DNA of 64,000 nucleotides from Zhengitettix transpicula (lineage: Eukaryota > Arthropoda > Insecta > Orthoptera > Tetrigidae). Of this stretch, positions 59,851 through 64,000 are shown piece after piece. Every line of letters begins with the position of its first letter. The stretch's first letter is position 1. The stretch covers positions 79,299,009 through 79,363,008 of the forward strand of contig CM073594.1 of NCBI GenBank assembly GCA_037074705.1, in the 5' to 3' direction. The notes under the pieces were generated by a model. The model saw nothing but the letters and a program-made list of their open reading frames with translations, did no database searches and was not told the origin of the DNA. Made by a program: the position numbers and the translations under genes.

Positions 59851-60436
59851 AGGTAGCTTTTTTTTTTAGGGTAACAGGCTACGTGAGGGTAATCCACTTT
59901 TGGCAACTCCCCTTTAACAGCATAGGAAGGGATTTGAAAGGGGGGATGCGGAAGGGTAGAGGAAGGTAGCCAAGGGTTAACTAGGGCCCCCGGGCTATAT
60001 TTTAAGGATCCTACCCGGCATTCGCCTAAAGGAATGCAGGGAAAACCTTAGTAAAACCTGCATCGGGTAGGTCGGGCATTGGGTACTTGTCCCACGCCCT
60101 TCCGATAGCGGGAGAGGAGTTTGCTGTGGGGACGCAGCATTCCCTTCTCCGTGACTCGACCAGTTTAGGAGGCAGCTTGGCCGACTATTCCAATGGGAGT
60201 AGCGAACAACTCTTACCGTATGCCCAAGATCTGTGACCCCTGAACATACACCTCTCAAAACAGGCCGAGGTGCCTCGGCTTGTGGGAACCTTAGTTCAAA
60301 ACGAGAGGAAAAGGCATACCCAAAGGTAACCCCTTCGTATCTCTCCTAAAAGGTTACCTGCGAGAGAATCGTCTCGCTTCAAAGGTAGCCTCTTCGTATC
60401 TCTCCTAAAAGAATATCCCTCGCAGGATTCTTAATC
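59851..60436 (-). repeat. HP-SINE copy 15 (minus)
   Basis: The tail is TTTTTTTTTTAGGGTAACAGG. Hairpins 2 and 3 are present (hairpin 3: CTACTCC/GGAATAG, one mismatch). The 5' end (right side) carries a rearranged, repeated GTATCTCTCCTAAAAG block. GCAGTAATTCC left of the array (59298) and GCTGTAATCCC right of it (60437) may be a worn target duplication. Confidence 0.83.
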
Positions 60437-60492
60437 CGCTGTAATCCCCGTCATACGTCAACTTATATTTAATTATATTAATAGTTGTGGTC

Positions 60493-61034
60493 CAAGGAAG
60501 CATGCGAGAGGATTCTCTCGCTGGTAAACCTTCCCAGAGAACTCTGGCGGGGGGCTACCTTTGGGGATGCCTTCACATCTCTCTGGTTTTTTTTGGAACT
60601 ACGGTTCCCACATGCCGAGGCACCTTGGTCAGTTTTGAGAAGTGTATGTGCCGGGGTCGCAGACCTTGGGCATACGGTAAGAGTTGTCCACTATTCCTAT
60701 TGGAATAGTCGGCCAGCTGCCTCCTAAACTGGCCAAGGCATTGCGAGGGGTAAGCTGCGACCCCATAGCAAACCCCTCTCCCGCCATCGGAAGGGCGTGG
60801 GACAAGTACCAAATGCCCGACCTACCTGATGCAGGTTTTTTATAGGGTTTGTTCTGCATTACTTTTAGGCGAATGCCGGGTAGGATCCTTAAACTATAGC
60901 CCGGGGCCCTAGTTAACCCTTGGCTACCTTCCTCCACCCTTCCGTATCCCCCCTTTCAAATCGATTTCCTATGCTATAAGACGGGAGTTGCCACCATGCG
61001 GATTACCCTCATGTAGTCTGTTAACTATAAAAAA
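60493..61034 (+). repeat. HP-SINE copy 16 (full length, defines the 5' end)
   Basis: A perfect 13 bp target duplication, AATAGTTGTGGTC, flanks it (60480-60492 and 61035-61047). The element therefore starts CAAGGAAGCATGCGAGAGG and ends TGTTAACTATAAAAAA, about 542 bp. It is the clearest single insertion in the window, and it lies in opposite orientation to its left-hand neighbours. Confidence 0.93.
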
Positions 61035-61357
61035 AATAGTTGTGGTCGTGAAAACGGCGTATAGTTACGTTTAATAGTTTTTTATAAATAACTTTAATTT
61101 TTGTTTTTGTCATATAAAAATTAGAGGCAACTATGAATTTAATGAGCCTTACCTTGCAGTGCCCTATAAAACGAAGCACTAAAGTTTCGAAGATAAGCTT
61201 CATTGCAAAAGTTAATTAGTTCGAACATAGTTTATAAGAAACTGTGTGATGCTTTTCAGTAAAAAAACGTCACGATGCCACAGACACTGACGTGGAAGCT
61301 TTCTATGGCGTTCACATATGACACGCAAGCCTAAGAGAGCGGAATATCACTAGGAAA

Positions 61358-61792
61358 ATGAGGCTCAAAAAAACGTACATGGATAATTCACAACTAACTG
61401 CATCTACGAGCTCGACAAGCCAAGCTGATAAAAAAGACGCCAGTAATCCTGAACATAAGACAAGCAATAACCCACCCAAGAAAACAAAACAAAACATTCA
61501 GGATCATAAAAAATCATTACGTCCATGTAAAATATTATATGAAGAAGAAACCAGTGCTCCACCTATCCCTTTGGAACGGTTAAAGACTCTTATACTAAAT
61601 GCTACGGACTCAAAGAACCCAAGACCCATTATAAGTGATTACCAAATATCCTCTACATCATTCATAAATGTATTGGAATCTTTTTACCCACACTTAAATG
61701 ATAAAACGGCAAAATGTAGAATAAAAAGGTTCATAAATTTAATTAAGAAACAAGAGAGTGATACATATTCAGAAGCAGACGCCTCTTCCTAA
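61358..61792 (+). CDS. Gag-like ORF1 C-terminal region of a LINE, open frame of 144 codons
   Basis: The C-terminal half aligns with ORF1 of the 33.6 kb LINE: PIPLERLKTLILN against PLPFDQIKSLMLN, ISDYQIS against AGDYNIS, ESFYPHLN against TMIYPSVK, and KRFINLIKKQESD against TRLINRVKKQTKE. The N-terminal half is polar and low-complexity (many S, T, N, K). No CCHC knuckle is seen in this frame or just upstream. It is followed not by ORF2 but by about 190 bp, an HP-SINE and a LINE-like 3' end. It is unusual that this frame is intact while the long copy is riddled with stops. It may be a non-autonomous gag-only element or the chance survival of a truncated copy. Confidence 0.65.
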   Translation: MRLKKTYMDNSQLTASTSSTSQADKKDASNPEHKTSNNPPKKTKQNIQDHKKSLRPCKILYEEETSAPPIPLERLKTLILNATDSKNPRPIISDYQISSTSFINVLESFYPHLNDKTAKCRIKRFINLIKKQESDTYSEADASS

Positions 61793-61984
61793 TAAAAACA
61801 GACTATGACCACAGTACAGTGAAATCTGCAACAGTCGCAGCTTCAAATAAGTCAATATAATTAATTATCCTATTATTATGATAAATGATTAACAAATCCG
61901 AATTGAAAAATGTAAATGTAGGAAACCCTCATTTAAAATGTATAATTATTCTTTCAAACTGTTCAATTGTATGTATATTATTGG

Positions 61985-62460
61985 GAGTAGCGACACGAAG
62001 GGGCTACCTTTGGGGATGCCTTTTCCTCTCCGTTTTTGAACTAAGGTTCCCACAAGCTCAGGCACCTCGGCCTGTTTTGAGAGGTGTATGTTCCGGGGTC
62101 ACAGACCTTGGGCATACGGTAAGAGTTGTTCACCGTTCTTATTCGAACAGTCGGCCAGCTGCCTCCTGAACTGGTCGAGGTACGGAGAAGGGAATGCTGC
62201 GTCCCCACAGAAAACTCTTCTCCCGCTATCGGAAGGGCCCGACCCACCTGATGCAGGTTTTTTTAGGGTTTTCCCTGAATTACTTTTAGGCGAATGCCGG
62301 GTAGGATCCTTAAACTATAGCCCGGGGCCCTAGTTAACCCTTGGCTACCATCCTCTACCCTTCCACATCCCCGTTTGAAATCCCTTCCTATGCTATTAAA
62401 CGGGAGTTGCCACCATGTGGATTACCCTCATGTAGCCTGTTACCCTAAAATAAAATAAAA
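61985..62460 (+). repeat. HP-SINE copy 17 (5'-truncated)
   Basis: An 11 bp target duplication TATATTATTGG flanks it (61974-61984 and 62461-62471). It starts inside the GAGATACGAAGGGGCTACC region and ends TGTTACCCTAAAATAAAATA. The middle block is shortened (GGAAGGGCCCGACCCACC). Hairpin 3 is decayed (CGTTCTTATTCGAAC). Confidence 0.9.
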
Positions 62461-62592
62461 TATATTATTGGAATCAATGTGAATCGCAGCATACTTATGT
62501 AAACAAGCACTATTTGTAATTTATTTATGGGTCGCCAGTGTCCAAGTTGTTAATGCGACCATTATAAACCGTTAATTTAAAAAAATGAGACT

Positions 62593-63686
62593 CTAGTGTG
62601 TAATTGTCCCTAAAACACCAGGGAAAATAATATTAAGTAAAATTTGGAGAAAAATACCATGTCATTTCCAATCCAGTATGCAAAAAACTGCTTGAATTAA
62701 TACAAAAGTTGAGTATTATAAAAAAATTGCGGCGTGAGAACTTATTTTCAATAAATACGTATAGTAAGATGTTAAATCTGTCGCAGGTATAAAATTATAA
62801 AAGTTAGGCCAAAAAGTAAATATTACATAATATTTTATAGTAAAAATGCTCAAATTAATAAATGGTATTAAAATAAATATATGAGAATATAATACGTCTG
62901 ATTAAAATAGACCATTTTATCTAGTTCAAAGAAAATATGTTATTCGTAATTAGGAGGACTGTACTGTAGTATACATTCAGAAATTTAGTTGGGACACAAA
63001 CCTGAAAATTAAAGTACGCGGTTTTAAGAAAAATGTGAGACGTGTAATTTTGTGCTAGATTTTAATTAAGGACATGAAAATGAAATGAAAACACCATTTT
63101 ATGATAGTATTCTAACTCCATCTGTTTAATTTCATTGGTTATTAATTTGAATACTAAAACTAATATTACATAAACGCAAACAGGTTATAAATAGAAATTA
63201 ATTTCTTTTTCAGATAAGAAGAGTTACAAATTCGATGTTCAAAATCCTACTGGAGAATATCTGTCTACTTTAACTTCGTAATGGAAATTTCGTTTCAACA
63301 AGATGTATATTTAGCAAGGCCTGACGTTGAATTTTGTTGTAAAAAAAAGTGATACGCAGACTTACCACATTTTCAGTACATCTACAATTCCTACAAAGAT
63401 CCCTAATTTATACATAATGACTAAATTTAAGTAAGTTAAACACTACTAGAGTGTTCCTATTCTTTTATTAATCTATTCGTCGTGTAAAATAACTTGAGTT
63501 TTCAATGGATGGCTGAATGCATGATTTTCACTTTAAACTTAAGTTAATAATAATAATTAGTCGGAATTTAATTGTGTAAACTTCAAATCTGAATCTATAA
63601 AATATTGTCTTATTTGTGAATTAAATTTACAGATAACCTCAATTCATAATGTTTTATTAATGAAGAAGTTTCTGATTTGTATCGGA
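62593..63686. other. No recognised feature
   Basis: AT-rich, without notable frames. Confidence 0.45.
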
Positions 63687-64000
63687 CTGGCTGAATGCCC
63701 GGCGTTGCCCGTGTTTAATTATGACAATTAAACTCATCGACATTCATAACTTCGGATATGACTGCAATTTTGGTTGTTTTGCGTTATGTATCGCCCCTCC
63801 ACCCCCACCACTAAGAGTGCTTCCCTCCCATGCGGAAAGGTCTTGAAATTATACACAAAATTTATCGAGAGATAATCTCATTGGTCCCGAAAAATATTTA
63901 TCCGACACAAATACCGGCTTTTTGAGAAAGTTTAAAAATTTCCATTCAACTCCTTGGGATGAGAGACCTGTCTTACCCCCCACAGTGTTTGTTTCCTGTT
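63687..64000 (-). mobile_element. Non-autonomous Helitron, minus strand, cut by window end
   Basis: The 3' terminus on the minus strand reads CACGGGCAACGCCGGGCATT then CAGCCAGT, with CTAG changed to CCAG. The body has CGGAAAGGTCTTGAAATTATA, CAAATACCGGC and GACCTGTCTTACC...CACAGTGTTTG, as in the 6.1, 24.4 and 27.7 kb copies. The 5' end lies beyond 64000. Confidence 0.78.

Larger units (their letters stand above)
61300..62592 (+). mobile_element. Gag-only (half-LINE) remnant carrying an HP-SINE insertion
   Basis: The region joins the gag frame (61358-61792) to a 3' terminus near 62525-62592 that reads GGGTCGCCAGTG...GCGACCATTATAAACC...AAAAAA. This parallels the 33.6 kb LINE's 3' UTR (GGGTCGCCAATGACC...GCGACCTTAAATC..AAAAAAA at 38601-38662). 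The whole ORF2 is absent. The HP-SINE at 61985-62460 inserted later, between the two parts. Confidence 0.6.

Overview
This window is repeat-dense, AT-rich animal DNA. The mariner/Tc1 transposons, Helitron termini, RNase H-bearing and Jockey-like LINEs, Penelope fragments and tRNA-derived SINEs together fit an arthropod, most likely an insect with a large genome. That is an inference from element types; no host marker gene is visible. I found no rRNA or functional tRNA gene, no CRISPR array, no bacterial-type operon and no convincing intact host gene. Nearly all recognisable coding sequence is decayed transposon sequence.

The dominant signal is one SINE-like family of about 540 bp (called HP-SINE here), with 17 copies counted by their A-tailed 3' ends. 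They lie at 1-83, 14.59-16.04, 18.58-19.57, 42.16-43.61 (minus), 52.05-53.61, 59.31-60.44 (minus), 60.49-61.03 and 61.99-62.46 kb. Full copies start near CAAGGAAGCCTGCGAG, carry at least three near-perfect short hairpins, end in GTTACCCTAAAAA and are flanked by 11-13 bp target duplications. They form head-to-tail arrays that look built by repeated insertion just downstream of an older A-tail.

Layout: 0-7 kb is mostly anonymous AT-rich DNA with a Helitron at 6.14 kb. 7.16-8.46 kb is a Tc1/mariner-type element with long TIRs, followed by a 1.4 kb Helitron (8.74-10.12). 10.5-12.4 kb holds two Jockey-like LINE fragments. 13.2-14.1 kb is an LTR-like repeat. 16.06-16.6 kb (minus) carries a degenerate Penelope GIY-YIG segment. 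21.26-22.49, 29.44-30.26 and 55.56-56.87 kb are three different mariners with TA target sites. 19.9, 23.4 and 24.05 kb are tRNA-headed SINEs. 24.39 and 27.72 kb are Helitrons. 26.46-27.45 and 31.0-33.0 kb are LTR-like repeats. 33.56-38.66 kb is a near full-length LINE (gag with CCHC knuckle, then endonuclease, RT and RNase H), broken by frameshifts and stops. 38.9-40.1 and 45.65-47.46 kb are further LTR-like repeats. 47.69 and 49.77 kb are Helitrons. 50.42-51.04 kb is a probable solo LTR. 55.0-57.0 kb is a mariner nested among Penelope-type sequences. 61.3-62.6 kb is a gag-only relative of the 33.6 kb LINE with an HP-SINE inserted in it.

Most elements here are dead: catalytic motifs survive but frames are broken. 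The exceptions are the non-autonomous HP-SINE, several of which keep recognisable target duplications and tails and so look fairly young, and the open 144-codon gag-like frame at 61.36 kb.
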